A stretch of 64,000 nt of DNA from Prochlorococcus marinus str. MIT 9312 (GTDB lineage Bacteria > Cyanobacteriota > Cyanobacteriia > PCC-6307 > Cyanobiaceae), in contig NC_007577.1 of assembly GCF_000012645.1 (NCBI RefSeq), positions 558,001 through 622,000 on the forward strand, written 5' to 3'. The notes under the pieces were generated by a model. The model was given only the letters and a program-made list of their open reading frames with translations, did no database searches and was not told the origin of the DNA. A program made the position numbers and the translations under genes. This document shows positions 31,856 to 39,695 of the stretch, piece by piece. Position 1 is the first letter of the stretch. The number at the start of each line of letters is the position of its first letter.

Positions 31856-32145
31856 TCCTCTTGAAGTTAATGATAATTTGTCTTTTTATATTTATTTTCC
31901 TTTATTTAAGAAATTTTCTTAAATTAAATAGGGAGGGGAAAGTTTTTAAGGTTAAAAAATTAACAACCTTCAATAAGAAGAATCTTAATAATTGGATGAA
32001 ATTAACTAAAAAAGAAAGATATAACTTATCAAAAAATGATTCTTTTACCTATCTGAATAGAAGAAAACTTTTATTAGACGAAATTAGAAAAGAATATAAA
32101 AAAATATCTAGAGGAGATTCTGAGGGGAACATTAAGAAAAAATAA
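31852..32145 (+). CDS. Small membrane-anchored basic protein, hypothetical
   Basis: A 97-residue protein with one N-terminal membrane helix (about 2-20) and a Lys/Asn/Arg-rich cytoplasmic tail. It begins with GTG overlapping the hisS stop codon (GTGA), so it is translationally coupled to hisS. I recognise no family. Its codon use looks like that of its neighbours. The next gene follows after 2 bp. Confidence 0.65.
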   Translation: MILLKLMIICLFIFIFLYLRNFLKLNREGKVFKVKKLTTFNKKNLNNWMKLTKKERYNLSKNDSFTYLNRRKLLLDEIRKEYKKISRGDSEGNIKKK

Positions 32146-32147
32146 TT

Positions 32148-32447
32148 ATGGAAAATTTCTGGACTTCTAAAAAACCCATAAATGGATTAAGACATTTTGT
32201 TTTGGTAAATGAGACTCAAGAAAAAGAAAATATGATTTTTTTGATGGTTTCAGTACTTGATTCTGAAATTAATTTAAAAACTACTTACGAAGAATTAATA
32301 AATAGTGGAAATTGGTACAAGGGGTGGATTAATCTTCCAAAGCTTGAATCGATTACTGAAGAATATGGCAACTATAAATCCAGCAATAAAGTAGAAGGTA
32401 TCGATGAGATATTCATCAATGAAGATTCTTCATTTAATATTTCTTAA
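32148..32447 (+). CDS. Trp-rich conserved protein resembling TIGR02450
   Basis: A 99-residue protein. The pattern WTSKKPINGLRHF at the N-terminus, a central hydrophobic beta stretch (MIFLMVSVLDSE) and a later NWYKGWINLP match the short tryptophan-rich family TIGR02450 found in marine bacteria. No catalytic residues are evident and the biochemical role is unknown. It starts 2 bp after the preceding gene, making hisS and these two genes a likely operon. Confidence 0.72.
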   Translation: MENFWTSKKPINGLRHFVLVNETQEKENMIFLMVSVLDSEINLKTTYEELINSGNWYKGWINLPKLESITEEYGNYKSSNKVEGIDEIFINEDSSFNIS

Positions 32448-32583
32448 TTTGATATAAATCTTTCAAATCTCTTTTCTTTGTAAATACTAGGTTTTTTGTT
32501 ACTTAATAATTTTTTAAAAGTTTTACCCCTTTCAAAAAAATAAAATTAACGTTATCAAGGATTAATAATATTTACTTAATTCA

Positions 32584-32817
32584 ATGTTAGGGGATATATG
32601 GAGCTCATCTGAGTTGACCGCTAAAAAATTAGGAATAACTGAAATTAAACTTTCTTTTTTACGTGAAAATGGAATACTTAAGCCTGGAATTCATTGGAAA
32701 AGCTCTCCGCTTGGTCAGAAAAAACCTTGGAAGCCCAAAGCACTTTATAATATAGAAATCTGCAGAAATATTATTAATAAATTTTGTTTTGAAGAAAACG
32801 ATAATATTGCAGCCTAA
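32584..32817 (+). CDS. Small HTH-like protein, hypothetical
   Basis: A 77-residue protein whose first half (SELTAKKLGITEIKLSFLRENGILKPGIHW) reads like an excisionase or MerR-type winged HTH: a short helix, a turn and a recognition helix. A C-terminal helix rich in Ile/Asn follows, ending NIAA. This suggests DNA binding, but it is too short and diverged for me to place in a family. It stands alone, 136 bp after the TIGR02450-like gene. Confidence 0.6.
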   Translation: MLGDIWSSSELTAKKLGITEIKLSFLRENGILKPGIHWKSSPLGQKKPWKPKALYNIEICRNIINKFCFEENDNIAA

Positions 32818-32862
32818 AAATAATATTTTTTTGAAAAATCTTTTAGGAAAGATATAATAATT

Positions 32863-33039
32863 TTATTCGATTAGATTCTCATCCTTACAATCAATTAAAG
32901 TATTTTGCAAAGTCGGATATAAGTTAATCATTTTTATATATTGTTGAGATTTTCTATAAGATTTTGCAGCCTTTTTGTAATGAACTTCAGATTTCATTTC
33001 TAGTGAAATTTTTCTAGAAGATTCTTGTGAGGTTGTCAT
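32863..33039 (-). CDS. Hypothetical 58-residue protein
   Basis: An uninterrupted ATG-to-TAA frame on the minus strand in the 549-bp gap before pcbA. The product starts MTTSQESSRKIS and is highly charged and helical (SEVHYKKAAKSYRKSQQYIK), with a Pro/Cys-containing tail (LYPTLQNTLIDCKDE). The composition is protein-like rather than random AT-rich translation. No family recognised. It faces the HTH-like gene tail to tail. Confidence 0.5.
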   Translation of the reverse strand: MTTSQESSRKISLEMKSEVHYKKAAKSYRKSQQYIKMINLYPTLQNTLIDCKDENLIE

Positions 33040-33124
33040 GTTATTAGTTGTCTTAACCTGTTTTAATAATTGTTTGAGAATGAGGCAAGAATTAGGATGG
33101 TTTTCTGAAACAAAATATTATTAA

Positions 33125-33220
33125 ATGTCAGCAAAAAGAAATTTATCAACAAAAATTGAATCGAATAATACTTATTTTTTCATGCGTAATTCTCAAGATG
33201 ACCATAATTTCACTGCTTAA
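33125..33220 (+). CDS. Candidate 31-residue small protein followed by a terminator
   Basis: ATG-to-TAA frame coding a polar peptide that begins MSAKRNLSTK and ends DDHNFTA. What supports it is position: its stop codon overlaps the first base of a rho-independent hairpin, so a transcript evidently ends here, and no other plus-strand gene lies in the preceding 300 bases. No clear ribosome site is visible, so the transcript could equally be a small RNA. Confidence 0.35.
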   Translation: MSAKRNLSTKIESNNTYFFMRNSQDDHNFTA

Positions 33221-33247
33221 ATCTAACTTCTTTGGGGTTAGATTTTT
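33219..33247 (+). terminator. Rho-independent terminator upstream of pcbA
   Basis: Perfect 9-bp stem AAATCTAAC / GTTAGATTT around a 9-base loop, followed by T residues. It would end the short transcript covering the 31-residue frame and insulate pcbA from upstream transcription. Confidence 0.7.
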
Positions 33248-33366
33248 AAGGAAATCATCTTAGTTATTTATTACTAGAATTAATAACCTTTACAATTTTG
33301 TTGTGAATCCAACTGTTTGTTGAAATTTCAAGTATTCTCGAAACGTTTAAGCTAATCAATTCCTAA

Positions 33367-34425
33367 ATGCAAACCTATGGAAATCCAGATGTCACCTACG
33401 GATGGTGGGCTGGTAATTCAGGTGTAACGAATCGCACAGGAAAATTCATTGCTGCGCATATTGCGCATACTGGATTAATCGCTTTCTGGGCTGGTGCTTT
33501 CACCCTTTTTGAACTTTCACGATTTGACCCCTCTATCCCTATGGGTCATCAACCTCTTATCGCCCTTCCTCATTTAGCAGCCCTTGGAATAGGGTTTGAC
33601 GCTAATGGGGTTGTGATGGGAGATACTAAACCTGTAGTAGTTATTGCTATCGTCCACTTGATTTTATCAATGGTATATGCCGGTGGCGGACTTTTACATT
33701 CAGTACTATTGCCAGGAGATTTACAAGAAGCTGACTTAGAAAAAGCAAGAAAATTCAGCCTTAGTTGGGATGATCCAGATAAATTGACATTTATACTTGG
33801 GCATCATTTAATTTTCTTTGGTGTTGCATGTATTTGGTTCGTAGAATGGGCTAAATGGCATGGTATCTATGATCCTGCTCTTGGTGCAGTTAGACAAGTT
33901 GAATATGATTTGAATTTGTCACATATATGGAATCATCAAGTTGATTTCTTAACTATAGATAGTCTTGAAGATGTTTTAGGTGGTCATGCTTTCTTAGCCT
34001 TTGTTGAAATCACTGGTGGTGCTTTCCATATTGCTACAAAGCAAGTTGGAGAATACACCAAATTCAAAGGTAAAGGACTTCTTTCCGCTGAGGCTGTGCT
34101 TTCATGGTCTCTAGCTGGTATTGGTTGGATGGCAATTATTGCTGCTTTCTGGAGCGCTACTAATACAACAGTTTATCCAACTGAATTCTTTGGTGAGCCA
34201 CTTCAATTGAAATTTAGTATTTCTCCATATTGGATTGATACTGTTGATCTTCCACAAGGTGAGTACACAAACAGAGCATGGTTGGCAAATGTTCACTACT
34301 ATTTTGGATTCTTCTTTATCCAAGGTCATCTATGGCATGCTTTAAGAGCTCTAGGCTTTGATTTCAAGAGAGTTACTAATGCTATTGGTAACATTGATAA
34401 CGCCACAGTTACTCTTAAGGACTAA
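33367..34425 (+). CDS. pcbA: Pcb divinyl-chlorophyll a/b antenna protein
   Basis: Six-helix membrane antenna of the CP43/IsiA family that replaces phycobilisomes in Prochlorococcus and feeds photosystem II. It starts MQTYGNPDVTYGWWAGN. Chlorophyll-ligating histidines occur in pairs along the helices (HIAHTGL, HQPLIALPHL, HLILSM, LLHSVLL, GHHLIF, GHAFLAF, HYYFGF). It lacks the long lumenal loop of CP43. Its 352 residues match PcbA-type proteins of high-light strains. About 120 bp of 5' region follow the upstream terminator and a strong terminator follows the gene, so it is probably expressed alone at high level. Codon use is richer in C/G third positions than its neighbours, consistent with high expression. 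Confidence 0.96.
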   Translation: MQTYGNPDVTYGWWAGNSGVTNRTGKFIAAHIAHTGLIAFWAGAFTLFELSRFDPSIPMGHQPLIALPHLAALGIGFDANGVVMGDTKPVVVIAIVHLILSMVYAGGGLLHSVLLPGDLQEADLEKARKFSLSWDDPDKLTFILGHHLIFFGVACIWFVEWAKWHGIYDPALGAVRQVEYDLNLSHIWNHQVDFLTIDSLEDVLGGHAFLAFVEITGGAFHIATKQVGEYTKFKGKGLLSAEAVLSWSLAGIGWMAIIAAFWSATNTTVYPTEFFGEPLQLKFSISPYWIDTVDLPQGEYTNRAWLANVHYYFGFFFIQGHLWHALRALGFDFKRVTNAIGNIDNATVTLKD

Positions 34426-34452
34426 ATATTATTATATTTAGCAACTAAATAT

Positions 34453-34482
34453 AAAGGTCTCAATTTTATTGAGGCCTTTTTT
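34453..34482 (+). terminator. Rho-independent terminator of pcbA
   Basis: A 12-bp stem (AAAGGTCTCAAT with ATTGAGGCCTTT, one T-G pair) around a TTT loop, followed by further T residues, 28 bp after the pcbA stop codon. Confidence 0.85.
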
Positions 34483-34522
34483 ATTTGAAAAAATTTGGTT
34501 ATTAATTTAGATTTATAATTAT

Positions 34523-35908
34523 ATGTTTTTGAAGTCATTGAATATTTTTTCTATACAGTATAAAGATGTTTCTTCAAATTCTCTCTTAATAAGTTGTGTT
34601 GGAATTTTAATTATATTTTTTTTCTTAATTTTTGGGAGGAGATTTAAGCTTGCAGTTCAACTTGAGAGGTTTGGATTGCCAATTGCAGTTATATCAGGAA
34701 TTTTAGGTATATCTGTAGGTCCATTCGGAGCGATTCACTTTCTGCCAAAAGAAACAATCAATGTTTGGAGTAATTTTCCTACTCCTCTTTTATCATTGGT
34801 CTTCGCAACTTTAATGATGGGCAGACCCATCCCAAATGTAAATGGTTTGGTTAAACCAATATTTAATCAGTTTTTGCTTGCTCTTTCTCTAGGTTTCGGA
34901 CAATTTTTCGTTGGTGGTCTAGTTGTTAAATATTTTTTGCCTCCAACTATGGATACTAATCCTCTAATGGGATGTTTGATTGAGGTTGGTTTTGAAGGAG
35001 GTCATGGAGCTGCATCTATCATCGGTGAGAGTTTTAACAGACTAGGTTTCCCAGATGGTTTAGATCTTGGTCTGGCTATGGCAACAATGGGTCTTTTATC
35101 ATCTTCAATATTGGGCAGCATATTTATTTTTCTTGGGAGAACTTTAGGTCTTTCAGATACTGAGGAAATTCTTGAAAAAAAAGATAATCTAAACGTTAAT
35201 ACTAAAATAGGAATGTTTGCGGATCTAAGAATTTTGATAATAAATCTTGGATTCTCCGGTCTGGCAATTTCTTTTGGTGTTTTGTTACTTAAATCTTTAA
35301 GATATATCTCAAGTTCTTTTGGAGACTTTTCTAAAGAAATTATCTTTTCACTCCCAGTATTCCCATTTATTCTTATAGGCTCACTCGTTATTAGATATAT
35401 CTTAGAAAAAACTAAGAATACAGAATTTATTTCAAATATTTTGCAAAGAGAGATTGGTATTTTATCTACAGATCTATTGATTTTTACAGCCATGGCAAGT
35501 TTAGATATTGCTGTTGTTTTTGAAAATTGGATAATAATTATAGTTTTTACTATCTTCGGGTTATTTTGGAATTTGATTTGTATTGCTTATTTTGCATACT
35601 TTATATTTGACGATTACTGGTTTGAAAAAAGTTTGATAGAGTTTGGCAATTCTACAGGTGTAGTAGCTTCTGGATTACTTCTTTTAAGGCTTGCAGATCC
35701 CAAAAATATATCTAGGACTTTACCAATTTTTACATCAAAACAGCTATTCGCACAGTTAATTCTATCAGGGGGATTATTTACAGTTCTGGCACCATTAATG
35801 ATTTCTAAAATCGGAATAGATTATTGGACAGAAATTTGTGGTGTAACTACATTCGTAATTCTTCTTATCGCATTGATTTTTAATAAAGGAGAGATGAAAA
35901 AAATCTAA
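34523..35908 (+). CDS. gltS: Sodium/glutamate symporter family protein
   Basis: Integral membrane carrier with about 11-12 helices over 461 residues, similar to GltS (Na+/glutamate). The conserved pore signature GFEGGHGAASIIGESF is present, corresponding to GHGT in E. coli GltS. A C-terminal segment FGNSTGVVASGLLLLRLADP repeats the GN-TG motif typical of the inverted-repeat fold. Glutamate as substrate is by family; amino-acid uptake is common in Prochlorococcus. Confidence 0.87.
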   Translation: MFLKSLNIFSIQYKDVSSNSLLISCVGILIIFFFLIFGRRFKLAVQLERFGLPIAVISGILGISVGPFGAIHFLPKETINVWSNFPTPLLSLVFATLMMGRPIPNVNGLVKPIFNQFLLALSLGFGQFFVGGLVVKYFLPPTMDTNPLMGCLIEVGFEGGHGAASIIGESFNRLGFPDGLDLGLAMATMGLLSSSILGSIFIFLGRTLGLSDTEEILEKKDNLNVNTKIGMFADLRILIINLGFSGLAISFGVLLLKSLRYISSSFGDFSKEIIFSLPVFPFILIGSLVIRYILEKTKNTEFISNILQREIGILSTDLLIFTAMASLDIAVVFENWIIIIVFTIFGLFWNLICIAYFAYFIFDDYWFEKSLIEFGNSTGVVASGLLLLRLADPKNISRTLPIFTSKQLFAQLILSGGLFTVLAPLMISKIGIDYWTEICGVTTFVILLIALIFNKGEMKKI

Positions 35909-35946
35909 TAATATACTTAGAATGGGTTTAGTTTAATTTTATTTTA

Positions 35947-36204
35947 ATGTCATTTACTCCCTACGATATTCCACCTCAAGAAAATAAAGGGAAGTGGTTC
36001 AGGAGTCATTTACTTGGTAGGGAAATCGAACTTGGTGAATTGTATAGCCTTGCCTCAAATGATTTGGATTTGCTTATGGCCGAGACTGCAGAAATAAGAA
36101 GCGACCTTGATTTTAAGGAAAAGAATATTGGTAAATTTAGGACTGCAGGATATTTTTTGGAGTTAGCAAGGATAATTGAGAAAAGGAAGTTGTTAGAAAG
36201 CTAA
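35947..36204 (+). CDS. Small conserved picocyanobacterial protein, function unknown
   Basis: An 85-residue soluble, mostly helical protein starting MSFTPYDIPPQENKGKWF. It is rich in charged residues and has no known motif that I recognise. It overlaps the end of the convergent GST gene by four bases. A 38-bp gap separates it from gltS on the same strand. Confidence 0.7.
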   Translation: MSFTPYDIPPQENKGKWFRSHLLGREIELGELYSLASNDLDLLMAETAEIRSDLDFKEKNIGKFRTAGYFLELARIIEKRKLLES

Positions 36205-36860
36205 TTAGAAGGGAAATAATTTGTTCTGGAATTTGGTTCCCATAATGCGTACTTATACATTATGGATTTAAATTTTCTATCGTTTTCAAAGGAATCTAAC
36301 CAAGTTTTTATTGGGAGCTCTAAATAATTTGTTCTTTTTTGACTTTCACAAGCGATTTTAAATTGTCTTACAAAAGGCCAAATACACCAATCAGCTATTG
36401 TGGGGGCATCTCCAAAAAAATATTTGTTTTCTGCGAGAAGTTGGTTCCATCTCTTAATAAATTCAATTGCTTTTGTGAAATGAAATTCTTCATTACTATG
36501 CTGATATCTTGTGGCATATTTAAATCTATCCAAATGATATTTGAATTCGTTATCATTTTCATTAATTATTTCAAAAATATCTTCCCTTTTATTATCAGGA
36601 AAATAGATAGCTTTAATGTTTGCTTTTTTTGACTCTGACATTGCCCATAGGATGATTCCAAGGCTTTCTTCAATAACGTCACCATTTTTTTTTATTAGTA
36701 TTGGAACAGTTTTTGTCTTTGATTTATTTAGAAAATCGAGAGGTTTGTTCTTTAAATCAATTTCTCTTATTTCAACTGTGATTTTGCAAATCAATAGGGC
36801 CCATCTAACACGAATTGCGTATGGACATCTTCGAAATGAATATAAAATATCGTTTGTCAT
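36201..36860 (-). CDS. Glutathione S-transferase family protein
   Basis: A 219-residue thioredoxin-fold plus helical GST. The N-terminal motif YSFRRCPYAIRVRWAL carries the CPYA redox motif seen in omega and DHAR-like classes (Cys about residue 13). A cis-Pro region KTVPILI and a glutathione-contacting VIEESLGII (E-S) follow. The helical domain contains FFGDAPTIADWCIWPF, the usual N-capping box. It likely acts in thiol repair or detoxification, with unknown substrate. Confidence 0.88.
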   Translation of the reverse strand: MTNDILYSFRRCPYAIRVRWALLICKITVEIREIDLKNKPLDFLNKSKTKTVPILIKKNGDVIEESLGIILWAMSESKKANIKAIYFPDNKREDIFEIINENDNEFKYHLDRFKYATRYQHSNEEFHFTKAIEFIKRWNQLLAENKYFFGDAPTIADWCIWPFVRQFKIACESQKRTNYLELPIKTWLDSFENDRKFKSIMYKYALWEPNSRTNYFPSN

Positions 36861-36933
36861 TTTGTATAAACTTTTATTTGCTAAATTCTTTTAGTATTAT
36901 TTAAATAAGAATATATTTAATTTTACAACGCAA

Positions 36934-37476
36934 ATGTCGGGATATGTTTACCTCATAAGATTCGGAGATCTTTATAGAATTGGGAAGACGGATAATCTTG
37001 ACAAGAAAATTAAGAAATTAAAACCAGATGAATTATTAACATCAATTATGACAAAGGAGCCAGAAACTCTTGAAGCAAGGTTACTAAGAAAATATAAGTC
37101 GCAAAGAATTCCTGAAACTGGTTATTTAAAGCTTTCTAAAACACAGATTAGAGAATGTAAAAAACAATTTGAATTAAAGGGAAGCTTACCTCACACTTTA
37201 GATGCTGAAGTTTCCATTACTCTATTTGCTTCTTTTTTATTATTTTCATTAAGTGACTTGATTTTTAATTATTTAAATTTTGGATTTTTAAAATCCATAT
37301 CTTATGCATTTGGAGTGGCATCTTTACCAATGGTTGTGTTATTTATTACGGGTAGTTTTGGGGGATATTTTTCTGAAGACTTATCTCTTTTTTCTTTAAT
37401 AACTAATCGAATAAAAGGCTTATTTATTGCAATTGCAATGTTAACAATGGCTTACTTAATTTTTAATTTAGGCTAA
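36934..37476 (+). CDS. GIY-YIG-like (T5orf172/MUG113-type) domain fused to a membrane domain
   Basis: A 180-residue protein. The N-terminal 80 residues show the GIY-YIG pattern: GYVYLI (3-8), then YRIGKT (14-19), with a basic helix and E45/E48 (PETLEARLL) where the family has its helix glutamate. The usual arginine after YIG is replaced by lysine (DKKIKK). The C-terminal half has about three hydrophobic helices (96-114, 120-140, 160-178), so the domain would be tethered to a membrane facing the cytoplasm. The function is unknown and nuclease activity should not be assumed. It is divergent from the GST gene, and its stop overlaps the end of the convergent SDR gene by four bases. Confidence 0.78.
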   Translation: MSGYVYLIRFGDLYRIGKTDNLDKKIKKLKPDELLTSIMTKEPETLEARLLRKYKSQRIPETGYLKLSKTQIRECKKQFELKGSLPHTLDAEVSITLFASFLLFSLSDLIFNYLNFGFLKSISYAFGVASLPMVVLFITGSFGGYFSEDLSLFSLITNRIKGLFIAIAMLTMAYLIFNLG

Positions 37477-38180
37477 ATTTCATAATTACAATTTAAGGCA
37501 ATTTCAAATGGAACTGATTGTGTCGGCAGCTTCAGAATAGTTGAGCATATCTCAGCAATATCCTGAGGTTGGGTCATGCTTGATTTGTCTAGTGAAGAGA
37601 TGTTTTGAGCCATTTCTGTATTAACCCAACTTGGACAAATCGCTGAAATTCTAATATTTTTATCCCAACCTTTATTTTTCATTGTCTGGCATAATCCCAT
37701 CAAAGCAAATTTCGAAGAAGAATAAGCGGCCAAATCCCCTTTGGATCTTTTCCCACTCATTGAAACTAAAACAATTATTCTACCTCTATCTGAAGCGCAT
37801 AAATGTTCCCAAGAAAGCCTACATAAATTCCAAATTGCTAAAAAGTTAATATTTAGTGTATTTAAAATTTCTTCTTCATCGCCATCTTTAAATAAGAAAG
37901 GAACTTTTGATAATACTCCAGAGCAATTTATTACTGAATCGAACCCCCCAAATTCATCTAAGGTATTATTTATCCAATTTGAGGCTGAATTTTTTTTTAA
38001 TGCATCATATTCGTTAATTAAAATTTTCCCTTTTGGCCATTTATTTGGATCAATGACACTTCCTTTTAATGATTCTAAATTTCTAATACCAACACTAATT
38101 CTGTTGCCTGTTTTTAATTCTTTATGTGCAATATTTAGTCCAATACCTCTATTAGCTCCACTTATTAGTATGGTTCTCAT
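37473..38180 (-). CDS. Short-chain dehydrogenase/reductase
   Basis: NAD(P)-binding SDR of 235 residues. The nucleotide loop is SGANRGIGLNIA (T-G-x3-G-I-G type, with S for T). The catalytic Ser is in VSMSGKRS and the catalytic Tyr-Lys pair in YSSSK, which is the classical arrangement. The CPSWVNTEMA segment after the catalytic site also fits. The substrate is unknown. It is transcribed from 7 bp after crtL on the same strand, so the two may be co-expressed. Confidence 0.88.
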   Translation of the reverse strand: MRTILISGANRGIGLNIAHKELKTGNRISVGIRNLESLKGSVIDPNKWPKGKILINEYDALKKNSASNWINNTLDEFGGFDSVINCSGVLSKVPFLFKDGDEEEILNTLNINFLAIWNLCRLSWEHLCASDRGRIIVLVSMSGKRSKGDLAAYSSSKFALMGLCQTMKNKGWDKNIRISAICPSWVNTEMAQNISSLDKSSMTQPQDIAEICSTILKLPTQSVPFEIALNCNYEI

Positions 38181-38187
38181 TTAGAAA

Positions 38188-39471
38188 TCATATGTTTGGA
38201 AATATTATCCTAAGCAACATTTTAAACTCTCTACCATGCATAATCATAAGACCTTTCTTTACACTCCATGGGGCCTTTATAAACATTATGCACATCGCGT
38301 ATACAATCTCTCTTAAGGATAAAGTATCAGTTAGAAAACCATACCATTGATTTTTGGGTAGTTGGAAAAAACTGCCAAAAAATTCTCTAAGTAGTTTTTC
38401 ATCAAACCTCATGAGTTTTTCCAAACCAAACTGGTAAAGTGATTTCTTTCTAATTAATTCTTTTGACCATAAAGTTTCCCAACCCCTTCTAGCAATATGA
38501 TAGGTACTAAGATTTTTGTTTTTAATTGCTTCTGATATTGCTTTTGCAACAAGTGGAGCTCTTCTTAAAAGATTACCAATTAAGTATCCAGATGCAGGAT
38601 GAACCATTGAAGCAGCTCCACCATAACCAAGTATTTGTTGTTTGAAATCTGGTATTGGCATATTCATCGGTAGAAACAAACCAAGTTCTTCGTGTTGCAT
38701 ACTTGTAATAGATATATTTCGATAAGATAGCCTTTTCTCTAATCTTTCTTTTAAATTTTCCATTGTTAAAGGATTTACTAAACCAAGAGATGTCTCTTCA
38801 AGAAAATATTTCCCGTTTCCCATGTCCATTGCATAAAGAAAAGTGGGTGGTTCTTTTTTTTGCTCTTCATTAAGATGGTCATTTCTATAATCCATTAATA
38901 CAAACTGACCCTTTTTAAGCGGGGGTTTACTAAAATTGCCTACTATCCCGTAACAAGTTTGGACTGCTAAAGGGCCACATGATTTTAATTTAAGAAAAAC
39001 AGGATCATATCCTGTCGCATCTACTACTAATCTTGCAGAGTAAGTCTTGCCATCATTTGTTGTGACAGTACTTTTATATTTTTCAAAATGGATTTTATCA
39101 GCATAGCCTTGATGCCATTTAATAAAAGATTTATTGCATTCATTAAGCCAAAAATTATGGAGTTTCTTCTTATCAAATAGTCCGTAATCTAATGAATGTT
39201 CAGTAGCTTTATTCTCATCGTGCTGCTCTTCTAAAGCGCCATGCCCAAAAAAACTTACAGTATTCTTCCATCTATATTCTAGTAAATCCTGAAGCCCAAG
39301 TTGATCAACCTCTTCTCCCCAAATACCATAAGTATTTGGCCAAGGTTCATCTGGTCCATTAGGAGAAAGGACTTCTACATTTAATTCCTCTTTGCCTAAA
39401 GCTGATGCAATTGCCATGCCCGCAGGTCCTGCACCCAAAACAAGAACATCTGGTAAGCTTTGTTTTGACAT
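38188..39471 (-). CDS. crtL: Lycopene cyclase, CrtL family
   Basis: FAD/NAD(P)H-dependent flavoprotein that closes the end rings of lycopene. The N-terminal dinucleotide fold VLGAGPAGMAIASAL is at residues 11-25. The plant/cyanobacterial CrtL signature PWPNTYGIWGEE is near 42-53. DATGYDP and GYGGAASMVHPASGY, the second substrate-contact motif, follow. Length 427. Prochlorococcus carries two such enzymes, a beta-cyclase (CrtL-b) and a bifunctional epsilon/beta-cyclase (CrtL-e) needed for alpha-carotene. I cannot decide between them by reading; the location near pcb makes CrtL-e my preferred guess. Confidence 0.92.
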   Translation of the reverse strand: MSKQSLPDVLVLGAGPAGMAIASALGKEELNVEVLSPNGPDEPWPNTYGIWGEEVDQLGLQDLLEYRWKNTVSFFGHGALEEQHDENKATEHSLDYGLFDKKKLHNFWLNECNKSFIKWHQGYADKIHFEKYKSTVTTNDGKTYSARLVVDATGYDPVFLKLKSCGPLAVQTCYGIVGNFSKPPLKKGQFVLMDYRNDHLNEEQKKEPPTFLYAMDMGNGKYFLEETSLGLVNPLTMENLKERLEKRLSYRNISITSMQHEELGLFLPMNMPIPDFKQQILGYGGAASMVHPASGYLIGNLLRRAPLVAKAISEAIKNKNLSTYHIARRGWETLWSKELIRKKSLYQFGLEKLMRFDEKLLREFFGSFFQLPKNQWYGFLTDTLSLREIVYAMCIMFIKAPWSVKKGLMIMHGREFKMLLRIIFPNI

Positions 39472-39695
39472 TAAATATAAATCTTCTTATTAAAGGAATT
39501 TGTGAAACAAAATATAATTTCTGCTACTGGTTTTTTATTATTCATTCAATACTTGTAATGAGAGTAGACTCATATTAATAAAAATACTCAAATACTAGTG
39601 ACTAAGTTTTCAGGGTTTTAACAATAATTTATAAGATTACAAAATAAAAAAAACTTAAAAACTTTTTTTATTATATAAATATATATCAATTTTAA

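Noticed and set aside
35002-35493. 163-codon minus-strand frame opposite gltS
   Set aside because: Antisense shadow of a clear membrane transporter; no protein features of its own.
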